Notes: a model not told the origin generated them from the letters alone. A stretch of 64,000 bases of DNA from Oleiagrimonas sp963747595 (GCA_963747595.1 CAVVFO010000002.1:992001-1056000); one strand, 5' to 3'; counted from the first letter of the stretch, positions 26,982 to 36,148 are shown. A program made the numbers and translations.

Positions 26982-28001
26982 GTGTTCAAATCCATCCCAT
27001 CTCGTCTCGCCGTCGCACTCGCGGCATCCATGGTCTGCGTCGCGGCCAGCGCCACCGACATCACCGGCGCCGGTTCCAGCTTCGTCTACCCGGTCATTTC
27101 CAAGTGGTCTGCGGCGTTCGCCCAGAAAACCGGCAATCACGTGAACTATCAGTCCATCGGTTCCGGCGGCGGCATTGCGCAGATCAAGGCCGGCACGGTC
27201 GATTTCGGTGCCTCCGACAAGCCGCTGGATGACAAGACGCTGAAAAAATACGGCCTGGGCCAGTTCCCGGACGTGATCGGCGGGATCGTGCCCGCGTTCA
27301 ACGTTCCAGGCGTGCCCGCCGGCAAGCTGGTGCTGGATGGCCCCACCCTGGCCAAGATCTTCATGGGCAAGATCACCGAGTGGAACGACCCGGCCATTGC
27401 CAAGCTCAACCCCGGCATGAAGCTTCCGGGGCAGAAGATCACCGTGGTGCACCGCTCGGATGGCTCCGGTACCACGTACAACTTCACGCATTATCTTGAT
27501 CAGGTCAGTCCGTCCTGGAAGTCGAGCGTGGGTGAAGGCACCGCCGTGAACTGGCCGGCCGGCATTGGCGGCAAGGGCAACGAAGGTGTGTCCGCATACG
27601 TCAAGCAGGTCAAGGGTTCGATCGGCTACGTGGAGTATGCCTATGCGCTGCAGAACCACATCGGCTACGCCATCATGAAGAATGCCGCCGGCAACGTGGT
27701 GAAGCCGGAGACCTCCGCATTCCAGGCGGCGGCCGCATCGGCCGACTGGAAGGACGCCAAGGATTTCCGCCTGCTGATCACCAACGCTCCCGGTCCCAAG
27801 GCCTGGCCGATCACGGCCACCTCCTGGGTGATCATGTACAAGAAACCGAAAAACGCCGAGCACACCAAGGTCGCCTTCGATTTCTTCCGCTGGGCCTACA
27901 ACCACGGTCAGTCTCAGGCCCGTTCGCTGGATTACGTGCCGCTGCCCGCCAGCCTGGTCAAGCAGATCGAGACCTACTGGAAAACCCAGTACACGATGTA
28001 A
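26982..28001 (+). CDS. pstS: phosphate ABC transporter periplasmic binding protein
   Basis: High-affinity phosphate-binding protein, 339 residues, with a signal peptide cleaved after ASA. The phosphate-contact segments GAGSSFVYPVISKW, GSGGGIAQIKAGTVDFGASD and HRSDGSGTTYNFTHYL are intact. The start is GTG with GAGGAG five bases upstream. It is first in pstSCAB-phoU. Confidence 0.98.
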   Translation: MFKSIPSRLAVALAASMVCVAASATDITGAGSSFVYPVISKWSAAFAQKTGNHVNYQSIGSGGGIAQIKAGTVDFGASDKPLDDKTLKKYGLGQFPDVIGGIVPAFNVPGVPAGKLVLDGPTLAKIFMGKITEWNDPAIAKLNPGMKLPGQKITVVHRSDGSGTTYNFTHYLDQVSPSWKSSVGEGTAVNWPAGIGGKGNEGVSAYVKQVKGSIGYVEYAYALQNHIGYAIMKNAAGNVVKPETSAFQAAAASADWKDAKDFRLLITNAPGPKAWPITATSWVIMYKKPKNAEHTKVAFDFFRWAYNHGQSQARSLDYVPLPASLVKQIETYWKTQYTM

Positions 28002-28118
28002 ACTTGTCGTTCCCGCAGGTGTGTCGTGGCGGGATCCGACTTGCAGGCAGCGCGCGTGGCCCCTTGGCTACGCGCGCTGCGCCGTTTCCACCTGCCGACC
28101 GCGTACAAGGCCCTAAGC

Positions 28119-29090
28119 ATGCACGCCACACGCACCGAAACGCCCGCTCGCGACATCGATGCACGTGCGCAGACTGATGCGCGGCACGACCGCATCTTTC
28201 ACGGCATCCTGAAGTTCTGCGCGCTGCTGGTGCTGGCCGCTTTGCTGGGCGCTGCCTTGTCCACCCTGTGGGGCGGCCGACAGGTGCTGTTTACCCAGGG
28301 CTGGCATTTCCTGACCAGTGCGACCTGGAACCCCGTCAACGACCAGTACGGCGCATTGGCGCCGATTTTCGGCACGCTGGTGACCTCGATCATCGCCATC
28401 GTTCTGGCGGTGCCGGTGAGCTTCGGGATCGCCCTGTTCCTGACCGAAATTGCACCGGCATGGATGCGCAGCCCGGTGGGCACGGCAATCGAATTGCTGG
28501 CGGGCATTCCCTCCATCATCTATGGCATGTGGGGCCTGTTCGTCTTCGTGCCGTTCATGGCCAACATCGAGCCGGCCATCAGCAGCACGCTGGGCAAGAT
28601 CCCGCTGATCGGACAGCTGTTCCAGGGGCCGCCGCTGGGTCTGGGCATCCTGACCGCCGGTATCGTGCTGGCGGTGATGATCCTGCCGTTCATTTCCGCC
28701 GTGATGCGCGAGGTGTTCCAGACGGTCCCCAAGCGGCTCAAGGAGTCGGCCTACGCGCTGGGCTCGACCACGTGGGAAGTATCCTGGGACATCGTGCTGC
28801 CATACACGCGCTCGGCCGTCATCGGCGGCATCTTCCTGGGGTTGGGCCGCGCACTGGGCGAGACCATGGCGGTCACCTTCGTGCTGGGCAATTCGTACAA
28901 CATCACCGCGTCCCTGCTGATGCCCGGAACCACCATCTCCTCGTCGATTGCCAACGAATTCAACGAAGCGGTGGGGCTGCATCGCTCGGCGCTGATCGCG
29001 CTGGGCTTCCTGCTGTTCGTGGTGACCTTCATCGTGCTGCTGATCTCGCGTCTGATGCTGCGTCAGCTGGCCAAGAAGGAGGGCAAGTGA
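28119..29090 (+). CDS. pstC: phosphate ABC transporter permease PstC
   Basis: Inner-membrane permease, 323 residues with six predicted membrane helices; E. coli PstC has 319. The start MHATRTETPARD is preferred over a GTG 31 codons upstream because it restores family length. VPVSFGIALFLTEIAP and the permease loop LGRALGETMAVTFVLGNS match PstC. It is coupled to pstA by a TGATG overlap. Confidence 0.97.
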   Translation: MHATRTETPARDIDARAQTDARHDRIFHGILKFCALLVLAALLGAALSTLWGGRQVLFTQGWHFLTSATWNPVNDQYGALAPIFGTLVTSIIAIVLAVPVSFGIALFLTEIAPAWMRSPVGTAIELLAGIPSIIYGMWGLFVFVPFMANIEPAISSTLGKIPLIGQLFQGPPLGLGILTAGIVLAVMILPFISAVMREVFQTVPKRLKESAYALGSTTWEVSWDIVLPYTRSAVIGGIFLGLGRALGETMAVTFVLGNSYNITASLLMPGTTISSSIANEFNEAVGLHRSALIALGFLLFVVTFIVLLISRLMLRQLAKKEGK

Positions 29091-29959
29091 TGTCCGCAAG
29101 CATCTACGCGCGCCGTCGCGCCACCAATATCGTGACCATGGCGCTGAGCGGTCTGGCCACCGTGATCGGCCTGATCTTTCTGGCCTGGATCCTGTGGGTC
29201 ACGCTCAGCAATGGACTCAGCGCGATTCACTGGACCCTGTTCACGAAGATCACCGTGTACGGGCCCGAGGGTGGCCTGTCCAACGCCATCGTCGGCAGCC
29301 TGATCATGGACTTTATCGCCATCATCATCTGCGCGCCCATCGGCGTGCTGGCCGGCACCTATCTGGCCGAATACGCACAGAGCACGCGGCTGGGAGCGAC
29401 GGTGCGGTTCCTCAACGACATCCTGCTGTCGGCACCATCGATCGTGCTGGGCCTTTTCATCTACGTGATTATCGTGGTCCCTTCGTCCAACCTGACGCAT
29501 GGAAGCACCTCCTTCTCCGGTTTCGCCGGCGGCGTGGCGCTGGCGTTGATCGGCCTGCCGGTGATCGTGCGCACCACCGACGAAATGCTGCAGCTGGTTC
29601 CGGGCACGCTGCGCGAGGCATCACTGTCGCTGGGCCTGCCACAGTGGAAGCTCACGGTGCAGGTGCTGATGCGCGCCTCGCTGTCGGGCATCATCACCGG
29701 TATCCTGCTGGCATTGGCACGTCTGGCCGGGGAGACCGCTCCGCTGCTGTTCACGGCCTTCGGCAACAACTACATGACGCTCGATCCGCTGAACAAGATG
29801 TCCAGCCTTCCGGGCGTGATCTACCAGTACACCAACGATCCCAATCCGAGTCTGCATGCCATGGCCTGGGCCGGCGCCCTGCTGATCACGCTGTTCGTGC
29901 TGGCGTTGAGCCTGCTGACCCGTCTGATTTTCGCGCGCAAGAAGGTGAGTTATGACTGA
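29090..29959 (+). CDS. pstA: phosphate ABC transporter permease PstA
   Basis: Second permease of the Pst transporter, 289 residues with about six membrane helices. AGTYLAEYAQSTRLG and the EAA-type loop LALARLAGETAPLLFTAFGN are PstA signatures. It overlaps pstB by eight bases and pstC by one, so the three are translationally coupled. Confidence 0.97.
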   Translation: MSASIYARRRATNIVTMALSGLATVIGLIFLAWILWVTLSNGLSAIHWTLFTKITVYGPEGGLSNAIVGSLIMDFIAIIICAPIGVLAGTYLAEYAQSTRLGATVRFLNDILLSAPSIVLGLFIYVIIVVPSSNLTHGSTSFSGFAGGVALALIGLPVIVRTTDEMLQLVPGTLREASLSLGLPQWKLTVQVLMRASLSGIITGILLALARLAGETAPLLFTAFGNNYMTLDPLNKMSSLPGVIYQYTNDPNPSLHAMAWAGALLITLFVLALSLLTRLIFARKKVSYD

Positions 29960-30764
29960 TACCGCCGCCTCCGCCACACCATCGACGGCGACGTCCGCGG
30001 GTACTACGGCTTCAAGCAAGATCCGGGTGCGCGACCTGAACTTCCATTACGACCGTTTCCATGCGCTGAAGCACATTCACATGGAAATTCCCGAGCGCAA
30101 GGTCACCGCGATCATCGGCCCGTCCGGCTGCGGCAAGTCCACGCTGCTGCGTATCTTCAACCGCATCTATTCCATCTATCCGAAGCAGCGCGCCGAGGGC
30201 GAACTCCTGCTGGATGGCGAAAACGTGCTGGATGGACGCTATTCCCTGAACCGGTTGCGCAGCAAGGTAGGCATGGTGTTCCAGAAACCCGTGCCGTTCC
30301 CGATGACCATCTATGAAAACGTCGCCTACGGCATCCGCCACCACGAGAAACTCAAGCGCCGCGAAATGGACGAGCGCGTGGAAACCTCGTTGCGCAACGC
30401 CGCGCTGTGGGACGAGGTCAAGGACAAGCTGAAGTCCACTGCGCTGGGCCTTTCCGGTGGCCAGCAGCAGCGCCTGTGCATCGCGCGCGCCATTGCGCTC
30501 AAGCCCGAGGTGCTGCTGCTGGACGAACCCACCTCGGCGCTGGATCCCATCGCCACGGGGCGCATCGAACAGTTGATCGACGATCTGAAAAAGCAGTTCA
30601 CCATCGTGATCGTCACCCACAACATGCAGCAGGCCGCGCGGGTGTCCGACTACACTGCGTTCATGTATCTGGGTGAGCTGGTCGAGTTCGGCGATACCGA
30701 GGAAATCTTCACCAAGCCGGTCAAGAAACAGACCGAGGATTACATCACCGGGCGATTCGGTTGA
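29952..30764 (+). CDS. pstB: phosphate ABC transporter ATP-binding protein
   Basis: ATPase of the Pst transporter, 270 residues. Walker A GPSGCGKSTLLR, Q-loop FQKPVPFPM, signature LSGGQQQRLCIARAI, Walker B EVLLLDEPTSALD and the switch histidine in VTHNM are all present. The 30 N-terminal residues are Ser/Thr/Ala-rich and precede the conserved KIRVRDLNFHYD. A 168-base gap without recognised signals separates it from phoU. Confidence 0.99.
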   Translation: MTDTAASATPSTATSAGTTASSKIRVRDLNFHYDRFHALKHIHMEIPERKVTAIIGPSGCGKSTLLRIFNRIYSIYPKQRAEGELLLDGENVLDGRYSLNRLRSKVGMVFQKPVPFPMTIYENVAYGIRHHEKLKRREMDERVETSLRNAALWDEVKDKLKSTALGLSGGQQQRLCIARAIALKPEVLLLDEPTSALDPIATGRIEQLIDDLKKQFTIVIVTHNMQQAARVSDYTAFMYLGELVEFGDTEEIFTKPVKKQTEDYITGRFG

Positions 30765-30932
30765 TCTGAAGCGCGCGACGCTCCCCCTCTCATGCTGGCG
30801 CGGACAGTCAGCGTCCGGGGATGCCACGCTGCATCGGCATGACACGCGTGTTCAGCCATTGCGTGCCAGCCTGAGCCACCGCCACGCAGCACAGCCGGGC
30901 ACCACCATCCAGCACAGTTTTCGAGGCACATC

Positions 30933-31679
30933 ATGAGCACATCCCAGGACCACATCAGCAAGAGCTTCGACAAGGAGCTGGACCGCCTCACCGGCGAAAT
31001 CGCGCACATGGGCGAGTTGTCGGTCAAACAGCTGGAAGGCGCTGTCGACGTGGTGGAGCGCCGCGACGAGCGCGCCGCGCAGCGCATCGTCGACAACGAC
31101 GACGCCATCGACGTGCTGGAACACGAGATCAGCCATGACGTGGTGCGCCTGCTGGCGCTGCGTGCGCCCATGGCACGCGACCTGCGCGAAGTATTCGCCG
31201 CCCTGCGCATCGCTTCCGACATCGAGCGCATCGGCGACTACGGCACCAATGTGGCCAAACGCTCGATCCCGCTGTCCATGGTGGCGCCGGTGTCCCACGC
31301 CCGCGGTCTGCGCGCCCTGTCCGAACTGGCAGCGGCATCCGTGCGCAAGGCGCTTGCCGCCTACCGCAACAACGACGCCGACGCGGCGTATCAGGTGTGG
31401 AAGGACGACATCAAGCTGGACGAGGCCTACACCGGCCTGTTCCGCGAGCTGCTGACCTACATGATGGAAGATCCGCGCAGCATCACCTCCTGCACGCACT
31501 TGCTGTTCATGGCCAAGAACATCGAACGCATCGGCGACCACGCCACCAACATCGCCGAGAATGTCTGGTTCCTGGTCAAGGGCGAGCCGCTGCAGTCACC
31601 GCGGCAAAAACGCGATCACACCTCCACCATGGAGATGGACCGCGATGCCTCCGAGGGTGACAGCGAGTCTTCGTCCTGA
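30933..31679 (+). CDS. phoU: phosphate signalling complex protein PhoU
   Basis: Negative regulator linking Pst to the PhoR-PhoB two-component system; 248 residues. It has the two tandem three-helix bundles, with metal-cluster segments RIASDIERIGDYGTNVAK and MAKNIERIGDHATNIAE. GAGG lies six bases before the ATG. It ends the pst operon; phoB and phoR are not in the window. Confidence 0.98.
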   Translation: MSTSQDHISKSFDKELDRLTGEIAHMGELSVKQLEGAVDVVERRDERAAQRIVDNDDAIDVLEHEISHDVVRLLALRAPMARDLREVFAALRIASDIERIGDYGTNVAKRSIPLSMVAPVSHARGLRALSELAAASVRKALAAYRNNDADAAYQVWKDDIKLDEAYTGLFRELLTYMMEDPRSITSCTHLLFMAKNIERIGDHATNIAENVWFLVKGEPLQSPRQKRDHTSTMEMDRDASEGDSESSS

Positions 31680-31761
31680 AGCATTCCCCATTCGCCCGGA
31701 GCGGGGGGCTTCCTGCTCTCGTCCAACCGCCAACGTGTTGGCGACATGGCCGAGCCATGCG

Positions 31762-32049
31762 TCAATGCGGTGCCTGCCGGTCCGCGTCGTAGGGAGGCTC
31801 ACGTCGCCGCCGCGCGGCCATGGTGATGCCGAACAGGCTGATCAGCAGCCAGGCAATTTCCAGCAGCAGCGCCGGCAGGTTGAACTGGCCGAATACCAGG
31901 GAAATGATCACGCCGAGGGCGCCGAGGGCATTCATGATCTGATACGGGAGGCCCTGACCACCCAGCTTGCGCGCCTGCAGCAACAGGAATGCCAGCAGGA
32001 TCAGCAACACTCCGGCCAGTCCCACCCACTCGTGCCATAAAAGATTCAT
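31762..32049 (-). CDS. small inner-membrane protein, CBU_0592-like family
   Basis: A 95-residue protein with three predicted membrane segments (about 8-25, 38-55 and 58-77), containing LPYQIMNALGALGVIISL and FNLPALLLEIAWLLISLFG, the pattern of the CBU_0592 domain of unknown function. It overlaps the rlmB stop as ATGA and ends the rnr-rlmB operon. Convergent with phoU across 82 bases, in which a six-base-pair hairpin CGCCAA/TTGGCG is the only structure. Confidence 0.8.
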   Translation of the reverse strand: MNLLWHEWVGLAGVLLILLAFLLLQARKLGGQGLPYQIMNALGALGVIISLVFGQFNLPALLLEIAWLLISLFGITMAARRRREPPYDADRQAPH

Positions 32050-32792
32050 GCCTTGCCTCCGCGTTGTCTGACCGTTTCGAAAAGAGCGACGCCCGCAGCC
32101 ACCGAGACGTTCAGGCTTTCCATGGCACCGGGCATGGGGATGCGGCTGACGAAATCGCAGGTCTCGCGTGTGAGCCGGCGCATGCCTTCACCCTCGCCGC
32201 CCATGACCAGGGCGATGGGGCCCGTCAGGTCCATGCTGTAAAACGACGCCTCGGCTTCACCCGCCAGGCCAACCAGCCATACACCGGCATCCTTGAGCAC
32301 GCGCAGCGCGCGCGCAAGGTTGGTTGCCTCCACCAGCACCATGCGCTCGGCGGCGCCGGCCGAGGCACGGCGCACCACCGGCGTCATGCCGACTGCGCGG
32401 TCCCTGGGCACAATCACCGCCGTGGCGCCGGCAGCCGCCGCGCTGCGCAGGCACGCACCGAGGTTGTGCGGGTCCGTCACCCCATCCAGCACCAGAAACA
32501 GCGTGTCATTGCCGGCGGCCTCGAGCAAGCCGGGCAGATCCGATTCGCTGCGTGCCGGTGGAATCTCGTAGCGCGCCACCACTCCCTGATGCCGCGCCTT
32601 GCCGGCCAGCTTGTCCAGTTGCTGACGTGGCCGCGCGTGCACGGCCACCTTTAGATCGCGCGCCTCATCGCTCAGCGCCTTCAGCCGCGGGTTGCGCGCC
32701 CCCTGTTCAATGAGCACCTCACGCACGCGCGCAGCATCCTGGTGGAGCGCGCTCTCGACTGGATGGATGCCGACAATCCAGGTCTCGCTCAT
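32046..32792 (-). CDS. rlmB: 23S rRNA (guanosine-2'-O-)-methyltransferase RlmB
   Basis: SpoU-family SAM-dependent enzyme that methylates G2251 of 23S rRNA; 248 residues. The three SPOUT knot motifs are visible: DPHNLGACLRSA, LVMGGEGEGM and PMPGAMESLNVSVAAGV. An N-terminal substrate domain (1-80) precedes them. It overlaps rnr as ATGA, the conserved rnr-rlmB pair. Confidence 0.97.
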   Translation of the reverse strand: MSETWIVGIHPVESALHQDAARVREVLIEQGARNPRLKALSDEARDLKVAVHARPRQQLDKLAGKARHQGVVARYEIPPARSESDLPGLLEAAGNDTLFLVLDGVTDPHNLGACLRSAAAAGATAVIVPRDRAVGMTPVVRRASAGAAERMVLVEATNLARALRVLKDAGVWLVGLAGEAEASFYSMDLTGPIALVMGGEGEGMRRLTRETCDFVSRIPMPGAMESLNVSVAAGVALFETVRQRGGKA

Positions 32793-35275
32793 GATGGGTT
32801 CTTGCCCTTGCCCGACCGACGCCTGCGCGGTGCCTTGTCTTGCCGCCCCGAATCGCTCTTGGCAGGTGCGGCACTGCTCTTTTTGCCAGACGACCTGCCG
32901 CTCCCGGAGCCACTCGATTTGGCCTTCTTGCGGTCAGAAGGAGGTTTGCGGCTGCCTTTCCCCGCGTTGCCGCCAGAACCTCGCCTGGGCGTCCCTGACG
33001 ATTCATCCTTGTGGCCATCGGGGGCGTCATCGAAGATCATGCGCAGATCGATCTTGCGATCCTCCAGGCTGGCGCGCAGCACCTGCACGCGCACGTCATC
33101 ACCCAAGCGGAAACGCTGACCGGTGCGCTCGCCTTCCAGCATGCGACGGGTGGGGTCAAAGTGGTAGTAATCATTGGAGAGCTGCGAAATATGCACCAGT
33201 CCGGACACGTGCGAGGGCCGCATCTCCACGAACAGCCCGAACGAGGTCACGCCCGTGACCACACCATCGAACACTTCGCCCACGTGCTTTTCCATCCACG
33301 CACACTTGTAGCGGTCATCCACGTCACGCTCGGCTTCCTCGGCGCGGCGCTCACGCTGCGAGCAATGGACCGCCATGGTGGACATCGCCGCGTCGCTGTA
33401 GGTGTAGTCGGCCGGCTTGCCCTTTTTCAGCGCATAGCGGATGGCGCGATGCACCAGAAGGTCCGGATAGCGCCGGATCGGCGAGGTGAAATGCGCATAG
33501 GCGTCCAGTGCCAGCCCGAAGTGGCCCTGATTTTCCGGATGGTAGATCGCCATGCTCTGCGAACGCAGCAGCACCGACTGGATCAGCTCCGCTTCCGGGC
33601 GGTCGTGCACCTTGTGCAGCAAATCGGTGAAATCCGCCGGTTCCACTTCATCGTGCGGCGGCAGGCTCAGCTTGAACTCGCGCAGGAACTCCAGCAGATC
33701 CTCGTACTTCTCCTTCGGCGGCGTGGCATGCTGGCGAAACAGTGCCGGAATCTTCTTGCGCTCCAGGAACTTCGCCGCCTGCACGTTGGCCGCGATCATG
33801 CATTCCTCGATCAGCTTGTGCGCATCGTTGCGCGGCTGCGTGCCCAGCGCCTCCACCTCGCCGTTGTCGGCCAGACGGAAGTTGGTCTCCGGCGTGTCGA
33901 ACTCGATAGCGCCGCGACGCCGGCGCTGCGCCGACAGCGCCTGATACAGCCCGTGCAGATTTTCCAGTTGCGGCAGCACATCGGCCAGTTCATCACGCGC
34001 ATCCTCGTCCTGCTCGCCGATGGCCTGCCACACCCGCGCGTAGGTCAGGCGCGCATGCGAGCGCATCAGCCCCGGATAAAACTTCGCCCGCTTGACCTCG
34101 CCATTGGAGCCCACCGACATGTCGCAGACCATGCACAGCCGGTCCACCTCGGGATTCAGTGAGCAGATGCCGTTGGACAGCGTCTCCGGCAGCATGGGTA
34201 CCACGAAGCCGGGAAAGTAGGTCGACGTGCTGCGCTCGAAGGCTTCGGCATCCAGTGCCGTTTCCGGACGCACATAGTGCGATACGTCGGCAATGGCAAC
34301 GATCAAGCGATAACCGCCGCCACGTTTGGGGGCGGCATACACCGCGTCGTCGAAATCGCGCGCATCCGCGCCATCGATGGTGACCAGCGGCAGCTTGCGG
34401 ATATCCGTACGCCCGGCATGCTCGCCCTTGCCGACCTGCGGCTCCACCGCCTCGGCCTGGTGCAACACCTCTTCGGGAAAGTCCTGCGGCAGGCCGTGAC
34501 TGGCAATGGCCATGTCCACCAGCAGCGACGGTTTCAGGCGGTCGCCCAGCACCGCGCGCACTTCACCGATGGGCCCCCGCTGCGCAGTCGGCGGCTCGCT
34601 GATCTCGACCACCACGATCTGCCCGGATCGGGCCTTGCCCACCTTGTCCGGCGGAATCAGCACGTCCTGGTGCAGGCGGCGGTCATCCGGCACCACCACG
34701 GTGACACCGTTTTCCTTGACGATGCGCCCCACCAGCCGCGGCGAGCGCCGCTCCAGAATCTCCACGATGGCGCCCTGACGCCGGCCGCGCCGGTCCAGCC
34801 CGACCACGCTGGCCAGCACACGGTCGCCGTGCAGCACGCGACGCATCTGCGCGGGCGAGAGGTACAAATCGTCCTCGCCGTCGTCCGGCCGCAAGAAGCC
34901 GTACCCCTCGGCGTTGGCCAGCACCATCCCCGGAATCAGATCCAGCTTGTTGGCCGGCGCAAAACCGCCGCGACGGTTCTGCAGCAGCTGACCATCGCGG
35001 GACATCGCTGCCAGCCGCTTGCCCAATGCATCGATATCCGTGTCATCGTGAAGATCCAGCGCCTCGGCAATCGCGCCGGCCTTCATCAGCTCGCCCCGCT
35101 TGGTCAGCAGCAGGAGGATCGCCTCACGACTGGGGATGGGGCGCTCGTAGCGTCGCGCCTCGCGTTGCGCGAACGGATCGCGCACGTTGCTGGATGGCGT
35201 GTCGCTCTTGCTCTTTGCTTGCGCACGCGAGTTGTTTTGATGGCCCTTGCCGGGCCGGGTTTGACGTCTGGACAC
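32789..35275 (-). CDS. rnr: ribonuclease R
   Basis: 3'-to-5' exoribonuclease for structured RNA, 828 residues. The order is an N-terminal winged-helix region (about 50-115), cold-shock domains, the RNB catalytic domain with DGADARDFDDAV, a C-terminal S1 domain, and a Lys/Ser/Gly-rich basic tail (about 755-828). The start is GTG with AAGGA upstream; no better ATG lies in frame. It is first of the rnr-rlmB-membrane protein operon. Confidence 0.97.
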   Translation of the reverse strand: MSRRQTRPGKGHQNNSRAQAKSKSDTPSSNVRDPFAQREARRYERPIPSREAILLLLTKRGELMKAGAIAEALDLHDDTDIDALGKRLAAMSRDGQLLQNRRGGFAPANKLDLIPGMVLANAEGYGFLRPDDGEDDLYLSPAQMRRVLHGDRVLASVVGLDRRGRRQGAIVEILERRSPRLVGRIVKENGVTVVVPDDRRLHQDVLIPPDKVGKARSGQIVVVEISEPPTAQRGPIGEVRAVLGDRLKPSLLVDMAIASHGLPQDFPEEVLHQAEAVEPQVGKGEHAGRTDIRKLPLVTIDGADARDFDDAVYAAPKRGGGYRLIVAIADVSHYVRPETALDAEAFERSTSTYFPGFVVPMLPETLSNGICSLNPEVDRLCMVCDMSVGSNGEVKRAKFYPGLMRSHARLTYARVWQAIGEQDEDARDELADVLPQLENLHGLYQALSAQRRRRGAIEFDTPETNFRLADNGEVEALGTQPRNDAHKLIEECMIAANVQAAKFLERKKIPALFRQHATPPKEKYEDLLEFLREFKLSLPPHDEVEPADFTDLLHKVHDRPEAELIQSVLLRSQSMAIYHPENQGHFGLALDAYAHFTSPIRRYPDLLVHRAIRYALKKGKPADYTYSDAAMSTMAVHCSQRERRAEEAERDVDDRYKCAWMEKHVGEVFDGVVTGVTSFGLFVEMRPSHVSGLVHISQLSNDYYHFDPTRRMLEGERTGQRFRLGDDVRVQVLRASLEDRKIDLRMIFDDAPDGHKDESSGTPRRGSGGNAGKGSRKPPSDRKKAKSSGSGSGRSSGKKSSAAPAKSDSGRQDKAPRRRRSGKGKNPS

Positions 35276-35339
35276 AAATTTCCTTGTGACGGTTGGCGGC
35301 GTCTCAACACCACCGATGAAGTTGCTTGAAAAAATGCAT

Positions 35340-35368
35340 TTGACAATGCACCCCGCGATGCCTATCTT
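35340..35368 (+). promoter_or_regulatory. sigma-70 promoter of tRNA-Leu
   Basis: A perfect TTGACA and TATCTT are 17 bases apart, with the predicted start about 28 bases before tRNA-Leu and a GC-rich discriminator after the -10. This is a good stable-RNA promoter. Confidence 0.75.
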
Positions 35369-35402
35369 ACGCGGCTCCGCAGCGCATCAGCGCTGGACAC
35401 CT

Positions 35403-35489
35403 GCCCAGGTGGCGGAATTGGTAGACGCGCCAGCTTCAGGTGCTGGTAATCGAAAGGTTGTGGAGGTTCGAGTCCTCTCCTGGGCACCA
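35403..35489 (+). tRNA. tRNA-Leu (CAG)
   Basis: An 87-base class II tRNA with acceptor GCCCAGG/CCTGGGC, discriminator A, encoded CCA, a long variable arm and anticodon loop TTCAGGT, giving CAG. Its 3' end is the likely attachment site of the prophage downstream. Confidence 0.97.
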
Positions 35490-35501
35490 AGTTTCAAGTC
35501 T

Positions 35502-35526
35502 AAGCCGCTGAATTAGCGGCTTTTTC
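35502..35526 (+). terminator. rho-independent terminator of tRNA-Leu
   Basis: An eight-base-pair stem AAGCCGCT/AGCGGCTT with a five-base loop is followed by TTTTTC, 13 bases past the tRNA. Confidence 0.85.
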
Positions 35527-35654
35527 TTTGCTCTCTGGGGGCACTGTGGGGGCCAACGGCTCCAAAGCCCAACAAGCAGCAGCGGCAGAGAGCGCCCGCC
35601 GACCCATCCGGTAGTGTCTCATACTTATGAGAATGTTTGGCTTGCCCGGAAAAG

Positions 35655-35934
35655 GGTAATTAAGGTAACCGCGCCTCGCAGATCGCGCTGCATCCTTTGG
35701 GGCACAAGGCTTGTAGCGGATAAAGCAAAAGGTAACCTCAAGGTGATATATAGGTAATTCGGTTACTATTACAAAAGGTAACCTCAGCAATTTATCAAGT
35801 TGTTGAAATATAATAACTTTTTTTATTGAGACTTTGCGGTTACCCTTTTGGTTACCTCTAAATTACCTTTTCAGCAAATCGCTGAAACCATTGTGCCGCA
35901 ACGCTTTCGGGCCGTTCGGACCGTGCCGGTTACC
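35655..35934. repeat. iterated GGTWACC heptamers in an AT-rich island
   Basis: Five exact GGTAACC/GGTTACC copies lie at 35664, 35731, 35777, 35838 and 35850 and a sixth at 35928, with degenerate versions between. Two copies share the 14-base AAAAGGTAACCTCA. The surrounding stretch is markedly AT-rich against the chromosome. A 96-codon minus-strand frame (35500-35790) crosses it, but I find no support that it is a gene. Confidence 0.6.
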
Positions 35935-36007
35935 AAGATTACCCATTGCCGAAACGAACGTGCCGCAGCACTGCACCGGTCGCACCTGTCTGAAACCATC
36001 GCGCCGC
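35882..36007 (+). repeat. three degenerate 18-bp direct repeats
   Basis: Copies begin at 35882 (CTGAAACCATTGTGCCGC), 35950 (CCGAAACGAACGTGCCGC) and 35990 (CTGAAACCATCGCGCCGC). They follow the GGTWACC cluster and precede the cos candidate. Function unknown. Confidence 0.5.
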
Positions 36008-36129
36008 GGCGTCGCTATGTCGCGTCGTTTCGCGTCGCCAATGCGTGCACTTGGGGGCCTGCGCCATCAGCCCGGGGCTTGGTTTTCGGCGGCAGCGTCC
36101 ACTGCGTCGGTAGGGGTACAGGAGGCCGG

Positions 36130-36148
36130 CAGGCGAGGTGGGGGGATG
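36130..36148 (+). other. candidate phage cos site
   Basis: The 19 bases GGCGAGGTGGGGGGATGAC match the 19-base cohesive end of phage P2, as I recall it, at 14 positions including the GGCGAGG-N-GGGG core. In P2 the cos end lies just outside gene Q, on the same side as here. Two cargo genes intervene between this site and Q. Confidence 0.5.

Noticed and set aside
28026..28118. Longer pstC starting at GTG 28026
   Set aside because: It would add 31 residues absent from the family; the ATG at 28119 gives the usual length.
35500..35790. Minus-strand frame of 96 codons next to tRNA-Leu, possibly an integrase remnant
   Set aside because: It has no recognisable integrase motif (no R-H-R-Y residues), ends inside the tRNA terminator and crosses the GGTWACC repeats.
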